Source: Danio rerio
Taxonomy: Eukaryota > Chordata > Actinopteri > Cypriniformes > Danionidae
Assembly: GCF_049306965.1 (NCBI RefSeq)
Contig: NC_133184.1
Coordinates: 40,151,501 to 40,215,500 of the forward strand
Length of the DNA: 64,000 nucleotides
Direction: 5' to 3'
Shown: positions 1 to 13,800 of the stretch, piece by piece
How the letters are laid out: every line of letters begins with the position of its first letter
Numbering within the stretch: the first letter of the stretch is position 1
Made by a program: the position numbers and the translations under genes
Notes under the pieces: model-generated
The model's database searches: none
Told to the model about the DNA's origin: nothing
Seen by the model: only the letters and a program-made list of their open reading frames with translations

Positions 1-1725
1 CTACACAGTTACCACATAACATTTGATGGTTTACCACATAGAATACCGCAGGTAATGTTTGTAATGGAGGGTGTCGGTCATCTTGTTGTTTCAATTGCAA
101 ATTTATTCCAGTACACAAACATTTGCACACTGAAAAGTTTTTACAATAAATATGAATACATGTGATGTTACTTTGTAAGAATAGGTATTTCTTAATTAAA
201 CGACTTAAATGCAGAACATACTGATTTTACCTTGCACTGAGAAAAAAAAAATGTTTTAGAAAAAGACAGAATAAAAAAGCTAATTCTTGTGATATTGTAC
301 TGCAGAAATTGCTGTAGCAGTCCTGTGATATTTAGCTGTGTTGGTATTACCACACAAAAACAACAGAGATACTTCATCCAATGGTAAATTCCTGTGAAGT
401 TTTACTGCAGAAAGTGCTGTAGTAATCCTGTCATATTTAGCTTTGCTCATTTTTTTTGTGTGGTAAATTTATGTTGTACTGCTGAAATACCACAGGATTA
501 CCACAGGACATTTTTGTAAAGCCGGTCGCACACCAGAAGCGAACTTAAGTCCAACTTTTGTGCTACAGAAAAGCCCAACAGTTTGTAACGACATAAGGGC
601 ATGTGCTGGCTAGACAATATTTTAAATGTCATCCTCTAGTATTAATTATAAAAAAATTCACATTTTCAAAAGAACTCCTCGTATTATAGTAAAACAGATA
701 GTGAAGGGTTAACTAGTGAGTCTTTTCGTTATTTTATTTTATTTCTTTTTTATTACTACAGGTTTGGAACAACATGAGGATCAGAATATTTATTATTATT
801 ATTATTATTAATTTATTTTTTTGCTTTGGATGAAGTTTTTATATTTTTATTGTTTTTATTCAATGATATGTGCATGATTGTGATAAATGTAGGCAGTTCC
901 TTTGAAAATATGCTATGTACCAGGGATGTCAAACTCCTGGAGGGCCGCAGCCCAGCAGAATTTAGTTCCAGCCCTGCTTCAACACACTACCTTAAGATTT
1001 AGTTTGATCAGGTGTGTTTAATTAGTATAACTGCAGTGTTACCCTGTAGATTGTGCAGTAAATAACTGTAAAATAGCCAGTGTTTTGCTGTAATAAAAGG
1101 AAACAGTATTTTACTGTAAAAGGAGTAGACTTTGTATGAAATTGTGTAGTGCAAAGAATAAATTACAGTAATTTATTTTATGTACTCGTTACAGATAGTA
1201 ACTTTGACAATAAATAGCAAATTACTGTTCAACCATTACTGTCGCAGCCACTCTGATGCTTTATGTTGCTAATTATAGAGACGTGCATTTTGAAGGCTGA
1301 AAACAATGATTTAGGCATCTCCACACACTCCCACAGGCTGTCTGTCTTATTCCAAACACAAAGGTGTTAGAAAAAGTTTTCAGAAAATGCTGGCCCTTTA
1401 AGGGAGTCAGGTGTTTGATTTGTTTACTGCTGAGTGTGCTTTATTCTCTGTCCATCAATTCAGATGTAGAGTCTGATATGTTTTAGGCTTTAAATAAGAA
1501 TCTACAATGAGTAAGTAAAATGTGTTCAAATGTTTTTGAGGGTTTCTAAAATAAGGCTGTGTTTTAAGTTATATTGTTGTTATCTTGAACTGTGTACTTG
1601 AAAGCTACATTGTTAGCTAGTTAGCCTCTCCTATACCAAATACATTTATTGTATATGGCATACTGCCATAATGTACAGATGTTAACAGTTTTATGTATCT
1701 TTCTGGCAACTAAGCCAAAATTAAA

Positions 1726-2194
1726 TTCCATCGCCTCAGTAAGGTAACATGTGCACAGAAATCATCACAGGGAATCACAAAAACATATGATACACTTAAC
1801 CATCCACACACAAAAGCTCCACTGTCAGCTCCCAGGTTGTGAGTTTGTTGCTAAGTATTTTTCAGAGCTGTGTTTCCACCTATGAATTTATATTAGAAAC
1901 AATAGAAAAGTTTGTTGTCATGAGATTTTTTAAGTAAATAATAATTATAACAATAAAATATTGGATTCTTTGGTTTTTCGGTGTTGCCGACTTTATTTTT
2001 GTTTTTATAATTATTTGTAGCTTTTTATTGAGAATTGACACAGTTTTTAATTATTTTAAACTTTAACATTTAAAATAATTAGTTTTTTTTTTTTTTTTTG
2101 CATGGTCAGCATTGAGGAGAGAGTAACACATTTCACCGCAGCACTTTGTGTGTGTGTGTGTTTGTGTGTGTGTATAATGCCTATACCTGCTGCA
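1726..2194. other. 469-bp segment present in unit 1 only
   Basis: Unit 2 joins the bases matching 1725 directly to those matching 2195. The segment has a poly-T run, a short TG microsatellite near 2149-2174 and no terminal inverted repeats that I can see. It may be a deletion from unit 2 or an insertion in unit 1. Confidence 0.7.
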
Positions 2195-2618
2195 GTCAAC
2201 CTAAAACCTACAGTAGGTTGACATAAAACCAAAACAACACCCATTCTTGTCTTAGGACATTTTATTTGGCAAATTTTAAAATAACAGTAAGTATATGTGA
2301 CATGTTAAATATATAGTATAATTTGCTGGTTTTAAACATACAGAATAATAATAATAAAAAATATAGTTATGAAACAACCATAACAGCAAATGTTGACTAA
2401 TGAAAGTACATTTATAACAACTATTTATTTGTTAGACTTCTGTATTGTCAAACCATGTTGCATACAAATGCATTCAACAGACTTATATGTCAGTGCATTG
2501 CTGTAGAGGACAAATAAAACACGAGACATGTGTTTAGAAAGAGTATAGTTTATTTAGTTTGACATGCAAACTTATCTAAACAAGACACACTTTCAGAAAA
2601 CAGCCCGGAAACATTATA

Positions 2619-3327
2619 ATGCGCGCGCTCGTGAATATAACCCGCGGTTGTCTTCAACTGTTGTCTTCAATAGTCCTTCTTTGCTCAACAACTGAGCTGA
2701 AAAACAAAGCAAAACATTACAACAGTCAGACATGGAGCAAAAAGCATAGGATTACCAAGAGGCGACACTCTACAATTTGGGAAACAATAACGCGCTTTTT
2801 GAATGAATTAAATAAAAACAAAGCAGCTGCTTTCCATCGCGACAGCAATGACGAGCGATCGCTATCACTTCAAAATGGCGGAAACCGGGTCTGTTGCTCT
2901 TGGTCATTCTAAGCTCTTTGCTAAAGGTTTAATCATAACAGTTACCATGGTTTCTATTTCAAACTATAGTAAACTAAAGTTTGAAACTATAGTTTAAAAT
3001 AGAAGATGAGTGGGCCTCGCTACTCCCACCCACCATAACCCTCGCAGCGAGGTCCCACTACCGGCCGCCCGTGTTTCCCTGAGGGTCCTCGGGGGTTGTT
3101 TGCTCCCTGCCTAGGGCTCAAAGGCCGCCTCGCCCCAGGGAGTGCACGGAAAGACCGGGCGCCAGGCCGTGCCAGTATTCACTGGATGTTGCTCGGCGGC
3201 ACATTTCGAGCAACAAACACGTAATGTTCTTCGCGATATTGCGTTTATGTACGCAAACCGCAAGGAACTACAGCACAGACGGGCCCGGGTGAAGCATCAC
3301 GAAGCGGACTTCGTGAGTTTGGCGTAG
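2619..3327 (+). other. GC-rich segment of unit 1 with two small open frames
   Basis: The segment holds a 97-codon frame (2619-2912) and a 61-codon frame (3142-3327). It is far richer in CpG than its surroundings. Both frames recur in unit 2 (6147-6440, 6670-6855) with almost no change, but the whole DNA is equally conserved, so this says nothing about coding. No domain, signal peptide or known family is recognisable. A CpG-rich promoter-like block or an unrecognised element are both possible. Confidence 0.35.
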
Positions 3328-3625
3328 CTCCACTCGTACCGTCGGTTTTGAACTCACCTTGGTCAAGTACAAGCTGCTACACCGGGCGAACTGACAGCGC
3401 TGACAGAGAGCACACGAGCTTTATAGGAATGCATATGCAAATTTTTACAAGGTACGTCACTGTTGTCTCGTTGTCATGGCGAGCGCTGAGGAGGGCTCAC
3501 CTGATTGGACCACGACTCGGTAATCTGCGTCAGGGCGAGTTGCTGTCTGCTTTGGACAAAAATATATTACATATATTCAATATATATTTTTACATTTTTG
3601 GTGCTGTGTAATATTCTGAGATACT

Positions 3626-3742
3626 TTATACGGTTCCTTTTACAGCATCCATGGTGTAAATTAAGCGTTTCCGGCGAATTGAATGCCAATTAATGCATAA
3701 TCCGGTGCGTTTAACATCGATGCTGTATAAGGAACCGTATAA
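3626..3742. repeat. Imperfect inverted repeat, 23-bp arms
   Basis: Arms at 3626-3648 and 3720-3742 are reverse complements with about one mismatch (core TATACGGTTCCTTTTACAGC). The spacer is ~70 bp. Unit 2 keeps the left arm (near 7154) but has replaced the right arm, so the pair exists only in unit 1. It could be a MITE end pair or a cruciform. Confidence 0.6.
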
Positions 3743-4002
3743 AATGGAGAAAAAAGTTCACAATAACAGGTCACCGGAAGTGTTTCAGCATGGAAACAGC
3801 ACTAGCTCGGTATATACCCTATATAGGAACTTATATACATCTAATATATCTAGAATACTACAGGAGTATTACATACTAAGCAACAGACTTCTGTGGTGCC
3901 ACAGAAATGTTTAAGTGATACCACACACTACCACAAGAACAGGAGTATTACATACTGTACAGCACAGAATCCTGTGGTAACGTCCCAAAAAACAACAAAG
4001 TA

Positions 4003-7000
4003 CTACACAGTTACCACATAACATTTAATGGTTTACCACATAGAATACCGCAGGTAATGTTGTAATGGAGGGTGTCGGTCATCTTGTTGTTTCAATTGCA
4101 AATTTATTCCAGTACACAAACATTTGCACACTGAAAAGTTTTTACAATGAATATGAATACATGTGATGTTACTTTGTAAGAATAGGTATTTCTTAATTAA
4201 ACGACTTAAATGCAGAACATACTGATTTTACCTTGCACTGAGAAAAAAAATGTTTTAGAAAAAGACAGAATAAAAAAGCTAATTCTTGTGATATTGTACT
4301 GCAGAAATTGCTGTAGCAGTCCTGTGATATTTAGCTGTGTTGGTATTACCACACAAAAACAACAGAGATACTTCATCCAATGGTAAATTCCTGTGAAATT
4401 TTACTGCAGAAAGTGCTGTAGTAATCCTGTCATAATTAGCTTTGCTCATTTTTTTGTGTGGTAAATTTATGTTGTACTGCTGAAATACCACAGGATTACC
4501 ACAGGACATTTTTGTAAAGCTGGTCGCACACCAGAAGCGAACTTAAGTCCAACTTTTGTGCTACAGAAAAGCCCAACAGTTTGTAACGACATAAGGGCAT
4601 GTGCTAGCTAGACAATATTTTAAATGTCATCCTCTAGTATTAATTATCATAAAAATTCACATTTTCAAAAGAACTCCTCGTATTATAGTAAAACAGATAG
4701 TGAAGGGTTAACTAGTGAGTCTTTACGTTATTTTATTTTATTTCTTTTTTATTACTACAGGTTTGGAACAACATGAGGATCAGAATATTTATTATTATTA
4801 TTAATTTATTTTTTTGCTTTGGATGAAGTTTTTATATTTTTATTGTTTTTATTCAATGATATGTGCATGATTGTGATAAATGTAGGCAGTTCCTTTGAAA
4901 ATATGCTATGTACCAGGAATGTCAAACTCCTGGAGGGCCGCAGCCCAGCAGAATTTAGTTCCAGCCCTGCTTCAACGCACTACCTTTAGATTTAGTTTGA
5001 TCAGGTGTGTTTAATTAGTATAACTGCAGTGTTACCCTGTAGATTGTGCAGTAAATAACAGTAAAATAGCCAGTGTTTTGCTGTAATAAAAGGAAACAGT
5101 ATTTTACTGTAAAAGGAGTAGACTTTGTATGAAATTGTGTAGTGCAAAGAATAAATTACAGTAATTTATTTTATGTACTCATTACAGATAGTAACTTTGA
5201 CAATAAATAGCAAATTACTGTTCAACCATTACTGTCGCAGCCACTCTGATGCTTTATGTTGCTAATTATAGAGACGTGCATTTTGAAGGCTGAAAACAAT
5301 GATTTAGGCATCTCCACACACTCCCACAGGCTGTCTGTCTTATTCTAAACACAAAGGTGTTAGAAAAAGTTTTCAGAAAATGCTGGCCCTTTAAGGGAGT
5401 CAGGTGTTTGATTTGTTTACTGCTGAGTGTGCTCTATTCTCTGTCCATCAATTCAGATGTAGAGTCTGATATGTTTTAGGCTTTAAATAAGAATCTACAA
5501 TGAGTAAGTAAAATGTGTTCAAATGTTTTTGAGGGTTTCTAAAATAAGGCTGTGTTTTAAGTTATATTGTTGTTATCTTGAACTGTGTACTTGAAAGCTA
5601 CATTGTTTGCTAGTTAGCCTCTCCTCATATAACTTCTTACATTTATTGTATATTGCATACTGCCATAATGTACAGATGTTAACAGTTTTATGTATCTTTC
5701 TGGCAACTAAGCCAAAATTAAAGTCAACCTAAAACCTACAGTAGGTTGACATAAAACCAAAACAACACCAATTCTTGTCTTGGGACATTTTATTTGGCAA
5801 ATTTTAAAATAACAGTAAATATGTGTGACATGTTAAATATATAGTATAATTTGCTGGTTTTAAACATACAGAATAATAATAATAATAAATATAGTTGTGA
5901 AACAACCATAACAGCAAATGTTGACTAATGAAAGTACATTTATAACAACTATTTATTTGTTAGACTTCTGTATTGTCAAACCATGTTGCATACAAATGCA
6001 TTCAACAGACTTATATATCAGTGCATTGCTGTAGAGGACAAATAAAACACGAGACAGGTGTTTAGAAAGAGTATAGTTTATTTAGTTTGACATGCAAACT
6101 TATCTAAACAAGACACACTTTCAGAAAACAGCCCGGAAACATTATAATGCGCGCGCTCGTGAATATAACCCGCGGTTGTCTTCAACTGTTGTCTTCAATA
6201 GTCCTTCTTTGCTCAACAACTGAGCTGAAAAACAAAGCAAAACATTACAACAGTCAGACATGGAGCAAAGAGCATAGAATTACCGAGAGGCGACACTCTA
6301 CAATTTGGGAAACAATAACGCGCTTTTTGAATGAATTAAATAAAAACAAAGCAGCTGCTTTCCATCGCGACAGCAATGACGAGCGATCGCTATCACTTCA
6401 AAATGGCGGAAACCGGGTCTGTTGCTCTTGGTCATTCTAAGCTCTTTGCTAAAGGTTTAATCATAACAGTTACCATGGTTTCTATTTCAAACTATAGTAA
6501 ACTAAAGTTTGAAACTATAGTTTAAAATAGAAGATGAGTGGGCCTCGCTACTCCCACCCACCATAACCCTCGCAGCGAGGTCCCACTACCGGCCGCCCGT
6601 GTTTCCCTGAGGGTCCTCGGGGGTTGTTTGCTCCCTGCCTAGGGCTCAAAGGCCGCCTCGCCCCAGGGAGTGCACGGAAAGACCGGGCGCCAGGCCGTGC
6701 CAGTATTCACTGGATGTTGCTCGGCGGCACATTTCGAGCAACAAACACGTAATGTTCTTCGCGATATTGCGTTTATGTACGCAAACCGCAAGGAACTACA
6801 GCACAGACGGGCCCGGGTGAAGCATCACGAAGCGGACTTCGTGAGTTTGGCGTAGCTCCACTCGTACCGTCGGTATTGAACTCACCTTGGTCAAGTACAA
6901 GCAGCTACACCGGGCGAACTGACAGCGCTGACAGAGAGCACACGAGCTTTATAGGAATGCATATGCAAATTTCTACAAGGCACGTCACTGTTGTCTCGTT

Positions 7001-7591
7001 GTCATAGCGAGCGCTGAGGAGGGCTCACCTGATTGGACCACGACTCGGGAATCTGCGTCAGGGCGAGTTGCTGTCTGCTGTGGACAAAAATATATTACAT
7101 ATATTTAATATATATTTTTACATTTTTGGTGCTGTGTAATATTCTGAGATACTTTATACGGTTCCTTTTACAGCATCCATGGTGTAAATTAAGCGTTTCC
7201 GGCTAATTGAATGCCAATGCATAATCCGGTGCGTTTAAGGTCTGTTTTCTTTCAAAGTCAGCGATCTCCACAAGCTGAGTGATATCCGATTTAAAGTGGC
7301 TCTCAGATTGTACAAGAAGCACTGCATTAAATTACATTTCCCCCGCCATATCAGCATGGAAACAGCACTAGCACGGCATATACCTTATTTAAATAGGAAC
7401 TTTTCAATAAATCTTGAATTTAATATATATATATATATATTTTTTCAAATACAAACCTGTTATATTTAAAACGTAATCTAATACATCTAGAATACTACAG
7501 GAGTATCACATACTAAACAACATAATCCTGTGGTACCACAGAAATGTTTAAGTGAAACCACACACTACCACAAGAAAACTGCAGGAGTATT
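4003..7591. repeat. Tandem duplication unit 2
   Basis: This is the second copy of the unit starting at position 1. It lacks the 469 bp present at 1726-2194 of unit 1. Near 7225-7350 it carries sequence not found at the matching place of unit 1, and it has an AT dinucleotide run near 7424-7440. Otherwise the copies track each other closely, including both small open frames (97 and 61 codons). Confidence 0.9.
6147..6855 (+). other. GC-rich segment of unit 2 with the same two small open frames
   Basis: Counterpart of 2619-3327. The 97-codon frame has two substitutions in the run around residues 42-48 (K to E changes), and the 61-codon frame is identical at protein level. No function is recognised. 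Confidence 0.35.
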
Positions 7592-7758
7592 AGTGCTACA
7601 GAAATCCCAACAGTTTGTAACGACATAAGGACATGTGCTAGCTAGACAAGATTTTAAATGTCATCCTCTAGTATTAATTATAATAAAAATTAACATTTTC
7701 AAAAGAACTCGTATTATTACAACAGGCAGTGAAGGGTTAACCAGAGAGTCTTTTCGTC
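7592..7758. repeat. Third, partial and more diverged copy of the unit, abutting the P450 5' end
   Basis: About 165 bp match positions 560-729 of unit 1 and the corresponding part of unit 2 (about 4563-4730). By eye the identity is clearly lower than between units 1 and 2. The homology stops about 65 bp before the P450 start codon. This may be the original, gene-linked copy from which the upstream units were duplicated; that is inference. Confidence 0.75.
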
Positions 7759-7822
7759 CCACCTCCCTCTCCCTCCCGTTCCTATCGGTGTCGTTAACCT
7801 CATTCTTCGTTCTGTGTCCATA
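7759..7822 (+). promoter_or_regulatory. Presumed 5' UTR and core promoter of the CYP27-like gene
   Basis: A pyrimidine-rich, C/T-dominated stretch lies between the end of the duplicated flank and the first ATG. No TATA box is evident. It is assigned as transcription start region and 5' UTR only by position. Confidence 0.4.
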
Positions 7823-10800
7823 ATGGCTGTTAGTTTTGCTTTGAGCTCTGCAGAAAGGCTCGGATGGTGTTTTCTGAGACCCACGACAGCGGCCACAGGC
7901 TTCAGGAGAGCAGCAGGAAATTCTGCGGCTGCTTCTGTCAGTGTCCAGGACGGCCACAGAAAGCTGAAGACTGAGGCTGACCTTCCAGAGATCAAAATCT
8001 TTACCATGTTGTATCAAATGCTCTTCAAAGGGTACCTCAACAGCGTACATGAGCTACAGGTATAAAGAAATAGTATTTGTTTATCATGTGATTGTACCTA
8101 TCTGCTGGACTCTTGACCAGGGATAGGCTGAAATGTATTTTAATATATAATATCTCAGTTTTACGTGTATAAAAATAAACTACAAAATACAGTACCCAGA
8201 TATGTATTAAAATAAAAAACTGTATTTTGAAAATAATACAAAACACTTTTATGGGAGCATGACATTTCTTGGCAAACCCTCAATTAATATGCCTATATAA
8301 TCAATCCCTTCACCATTAAATTGACTTTCTCTTTCATTTTAGCATAACGTTTGAACAAATTTCATACAGAAAGTCCTGTCTTGAAGATGATCTCCTTAAT
8401 CACTGTAAATACCATGTAATGCAGATGAGTTTGAACCTAGTACTATATCTCTTTATTGTGTTTCCATCCATTGTGTGGCCAGTGAAACTGCAACAATCTT
8501 AAGAATCTTATATTTTAAAAGGGTAATGTATGAAGAGTTTTTTTTTTTTTTTCATTAAAGATTTTTTTTTTGCAATTGAAATCTTTAACACCTAATGCAA
8601 AACATGATTTCTGAAATCTACTAAAATAGTTTAAGTCGTTTTCATAAATCATGTTTTTTGCAATTATACTCTTCAATGCAAAAAGTAAAACATCATATCT
8701 CTAAAATGTTGAGTTATCAGTTTTTGCAAATAAACTCTTCATATATATCCTGCTGCTGCCGTGTATCGGGAGTCTGGGGTTTTTAACCAGTCTTTAAGGA
8801 CTTGAGTATTATTAAATATTTGTGTATTGTGCCATGTACACTGCATCTGCAGATCATCTACTGGCATTTGAAATGGCCAATACCAAGTATTGCAGGAATC
8901 GCCACTGTCGGACCTATTTGTATTTTTGTCTTGCTTTCTTGGCATCTACATCAGCAATCCCTCCAAAACTACTATTATTTGTACAGTATACTCATTATTC
9001 TAAGATGTTTTCAGTTCTTCTTTAACTGGAAGTGACTCAGTTTACCCCCTTAGTGAACACCAATACACCATCTTTAGGTGTTTTATATTTCTAAACTTCC
9101 TCTGCATTTCCACCTGCAGCACTGAGACTGAGAATGATTATGTTCTGAGGGCTCCTTATCCTGTTTTTTAAGGACTGAGATTTTATTCTATCTCATTTAT
9201 TAAGCAAAGATGCTGATGCTGAATTGCACACTCATTATATATTACTCGTCGTCTTAGCATTGTGCATTTTACTATTTTCAATGATTGTTGACTATTGTTG
9301 TCATCTGTCTGTTATTTTCTTTATGTGTGTTGCATAATTTTCATCCATACTCTAAGCATTGACCACCTTCTTAATCAGTGTTCTGGTCTGATCTCAAGCC
9401 TCTGCAAATAACTAAGAATCAATCTGAGGCTGCATTATTATGATGTCATCATTCAGACTCCTTACAAAGTATTTTACAGTATTTTAAAAATACAAGACTC
9501 TAAAGTATTTTGATACAAAATATGAACCTGTTTTCATGAACACTATAAAATAAAAATGAAAAAATGCTATTTTTTATTTGAAATACATGTATCATAAAAT
9601 AAATCCATCCCGGCTCTTGACATTATTGGTATTGTTTATGTCCTCAGACTGTCAGGTGTTTTACTGAATTGAAAAGAATCGGCTGTCATGTAAAACTGAA
9701 CACTTTTTTTAAATAGCTAGTTGTGATTGTTTGTTACCTGCTCTGAATGGATTTGGAGATGTGTAATCATCTGTGGGCTAATAGATGTGTAATAATTACT
9801 ATTTAAGACCACAAGGACTTCTTGCTTATGTTTTACATCTTTTTTAATCTCTCCAGTTATATCAAAAACAGGTTTATGGCCCCTTGTGGAAAATTAATGC
9901 TGGAAACCTCCAAGGAATTTCAATAACCAGTGTGGAGCTACTGGAAGAACTTCTTCGAAAAGATGAGAAATATCCATGCAGAGGATACATGACTCTGTGG
10001 ACAGAGCATCGGGACTTAAGAGGCATTAGCTATGGCCCTTTCACAGAGTAAAAACAAATGATTTGTATAAATAACACATGTTTTATGAGGCCAGAGTACA
10101 TTTGGCTATTGTAGCTGTTATGTGTTGTATAATGTAATGAACTCTTATCAAGTTGTGCTGTTTTGTTGCTCATCTGAAAAGAGACTGTGTTGTTCAACAG
10201 AGAAGGAGAGAAATGGTACAAACTGCGGGCGGTGCTGAACAAACGCATGCTGCATCCAAAGGACTCGCTTCAGTATGGAGATGTGGTGAATGCAGTGATC
10301 ACAGACTTCATCAAACGCATTTACTATCTGCGGGAGATGAGTCCTACAGGGGATCTGGTCTCTAATCTGACCAATGAGCTTTACAGATTCTCCCTTGAAG
10401 GTATTTCCACTTTATTACTGTGTGAAACTAAATCCCTTAAGTAGAAGTAAAGTACATATTCCCAAAAGGGTAATTAGTGAGTAGCCTGACATTACAAGAT
10501 GAAACAAAGTCCAAGTAATTCTTTAAAAAATGTGACAATTGCTAAAAAAAATGCAACATGAGCAATTATAGATTAGATTAGATTTAACTTTATTGTCATT
10601 ACACATGTACAACAAGGCGACTTACAAAGAGACTTATAAATGAGGACAAGGAAGCAATTTACACAACTATAAGAGCAACAATGAATAAGTGCTGTAGGCA
10701 CGTTTCAGGTGTGTAAAGAAAGTGTAAGAAGCAAAACATTAGTATTTTTTTTGTAGTTAGTGGAGGAGTCAGAGAGGGAATTGCATATTAGTAAGGAAAG

Positions 10801-13800
10801 TAAAGACTAAATAGTTGAGTTTTTAGTCATTTTTAAAAGACAGCGAGTGACTCTGCCGTTCATTCCACCAACTGGGCAGATTGAGCACGAGCGTCCGGGA
10901 AAGCATTTTCTTCCCTCTTTGGGATAGAACCACGAGGCGACATTCATTCACAGAACGCAAGTTTCTGGAGGGCTTATAAATCTGCAGAAGTAAGAGCAGA
11001 TAAGGGGCGCAGCCAGAAATCACTTTGTAAGCAAACATCAGAGCTTTGAATTTAATGCGAGCAGCAATTGGCAGCCAGTGCAAACGTGTGAGTAGTGGAG
11101 TGACATGTGGTCTTTTAGGTTCATTAAAGAGCACTCGTGCTGCTGCGTTCTGAAGCATCTGAAGAGGTTTGATAGAGTTAGCTGGAAGCCCGGCTAGTAG
11201 AGAGCTGCAATAGTCCAGTCTGGAGAGAACAAGAGCTTGAACAAGGAGTTGAGCTGCATGTTCAGATAGAAAGGGTTGAACCTTTCTGATGGTGTAGAGT
11301 GCGAATCTGCACGATCGAGCAGCTCTAGAGATGTGGTCAGAGAAGTTTAGTTGGTCATCAATCGTTACTCCAAGGCTTTTCACCATTTTGGATGCAGTAA
11401 TGGTTGCCCCGTCCATCTGGATTGAAAAGTTGTGATGTAGAGTCGGGTTGGCAGAAACTTCAAGCATTTCTGTTTTCGTGAGGTTAAGCTGAAGATAATG
11501 ATCTTTCATGCAGTGTGAAATGTCTGACAGGCATGCTGAGATGCGAGCTGGAACCGAGGGATCTTAAAGTGCAGTTATAGAAAAACTATATTATGTTATA
11601 GAAAAAATATATGTTATATGGTTTATGTAATATGTTAAATGTTATAGAAAAACTATGGTGATATTTACAGATGGATGTACTATGAACATTATATACAGGT
11701 TATATTAGCTATAAACAGATTTACAATAGATGAATATATGTACAGGTTGCTATTAATAATCAGTAGTGTGCATATAAACAAACATGATTACAAATGTATA
11801 TGTGCAGTGGGTGTGTACAGTTCAAATAAGTGAATTAGTGCAATGTAGTGCAATGAATAGGTGCAATTTTAAATGTGCAAATGTTAAATAGTGCAGTGAT
11901 TGAGAGGAGTATAAGTTAGAGGAGAATAGAGGGTGTATTGGGGGGGGGGGGGGGTGGCAAAAGAGTCAGTGAGAGGCAGAGTTCAAAAGGGAGACAGCTC
12001 TGGGGAAAAAGCTGTCTCTCAGTCTGCTGGTTTTTGTCTGTCCCTGTATAGCTGGTAATGTGGTCCCTGTGATGCGTTGGGCAGTTTTCACCACCCGCTG
12101 CAGTGCCTTACGCTCAGCAACAGAGCAGCTTCCATACCAGACTGTAAAGCAGTTGGTCAGGATGCTTTCTATTGTTGAGTGGTAGAAGTTCACCAAGACA
12201 GCTGGTGAAAGCTGGTTCTTCTTAAGTTGCCTTAAGAAAAATAGGCGCTGGTGAGCCTATTATAGAAATATGTTGTGAAATAGTTTATGTTTAGTTACAT
12301 TTAAAATGAAAAATGTTTTAGTACAACGTATCTAAGATTAAAACCATTTGTTTTTGATAGAAGTCTTTTATGCTCTCCAAGACCTTAATCAGATTTTTTA
12401 CTACAGTAAAAACAGTAATATTCTTAATAAGTAGTATTACAAATTAAAATACCTGTTTTTTTATTTTAAAATGTAAACGATTTCTCTGATGGCAAAGCTG
12501 ATTTATCAACATTACTGTGTCTTCTATCATTTCTCCAGTCTCTAGTATCGCATGAATCGTACTGACTCCAACCTTTAATTTAAAATAAACACAGTTTATT
12601 TATTTTAGTAAAAAGAAAAAAAAAATGAAACAAGTTACTGTTCACCTTTGTAAAATTTGACCAAAGGTGAAAATCATAAGAGAAAAAGACCTCTTATGAT
12701 GCTGTTCTGTGCCTTTTATGGTACAATTCAAATGAAGGTACATAATTGTTCTCATGAAAAGGTATACTCTCAGAAATAAAGGTAGAGGAGCTGTCACTGG
12801 GCCGGTACCTTTTCAAACTGTACATATTTTTACCTGAAGGGTCCATAATGGTACTTCAGAGGTACTTTTTAGGTACATTTGGGTACTAATATGTATATTT
12901 TGAAAAGGTACTGCCCCAGTGACAGCTCCTGTACCTTTATTTCTGAGAATGTACATAAGTGTTGGACAACTCCTTCTTTGTTACAATATCTATGAAAATA
13001 AATATTACTGGAAAGGCAAAGTGATTTATGAATAATTTCCATATTAAAACATGAATCATTATTTAAAAGAATATGTTTAAAGAAACTCATAAACAATAAT
13101 TCTTAAGTTTTATAGTGCAATAATACAAAACAACTGGTAAAACATCTGTATCTTTGATGAAGGTACATTTTGGTATCCGATGGTATGAATCATGTTCTTA
13201 AAGGTACAAACTGCAATGGTACAAATTTGTTTCTTTGTCTTAAGGTACTATTCTGTTCCATAAAAAGGTACTGCCCCAGTGTCAAGGGTTTGTACCTTCT
13301 TTGGTACAACATTGTACCATTTTGTCTGAGAGTGTAGGGTCTGTATTTTTTCTTTCTTCATATTTTGCACTGCAGTTATATAAATTATGTAACATTTGCC
13401 TACTATGCAAAGTTTTTTATTAAAATGTAATATATTTAAGTGTTGCAAGAATGTTTTCTATTGTTTTATAGAGAAAGTTCATTAGTTAAGTGTCATCATT
13501 CTGCTGTAAGATCACTGATATAATGTTATGAGTCATGTTATAAGCCTTACATTAAATAAAACTAACTTTTGTCTTTATATTATTACTGTCAATTTGAATA
13601 CCAGTTTATCACCATTCTTAACATGCTTTCAATTTTCCCACAATAATTGAGATACTTTTCTTCACAGGGATTGCGTCCATTCTCTTCGAGACGCGCATTG
13701 GCTGTCTGGAGAAAGAGATTCCTGCTGAGACACAAGAGTTTATTAATTCCATTGCTCAAATGTTCACCTACAACATGCACGTGGCCCTTCTGCCCAACTG

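Larger units (their letters stand above)
1..4002. repeat. Tandem duplication unit 1 (~4 kb)
   Basis: The sequence from position 1 recurs from 4003 onward with only scattered substitutions and small indels, so this is the first copy of a direct tandem duplication. The unit may begin before the window. It holds an AT-rich left part with short direct and inverted CCTGTGGTA/TACCACAGG motifs, a mobile-element-like segment at about 920-1030 of a type repeated elsewhere in teleosts, and a GC-rich right part (about 3000-3560). No host gene is recognisable. The very high identity of the copies implies a recent event or a haplotype artefact of assembly; the sequence alone cannot separate these. Confidence 0.9.

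Noticed and set aside
7661-8050. 129- and 96-codon frames opposite P450 exon 1
   Set aside because: Antisense shadows of the presequence exon.
8739-9035. Short frames in P450 intron 1
   Set aside because: Inside the hAT element at 8118-9613, no homology.
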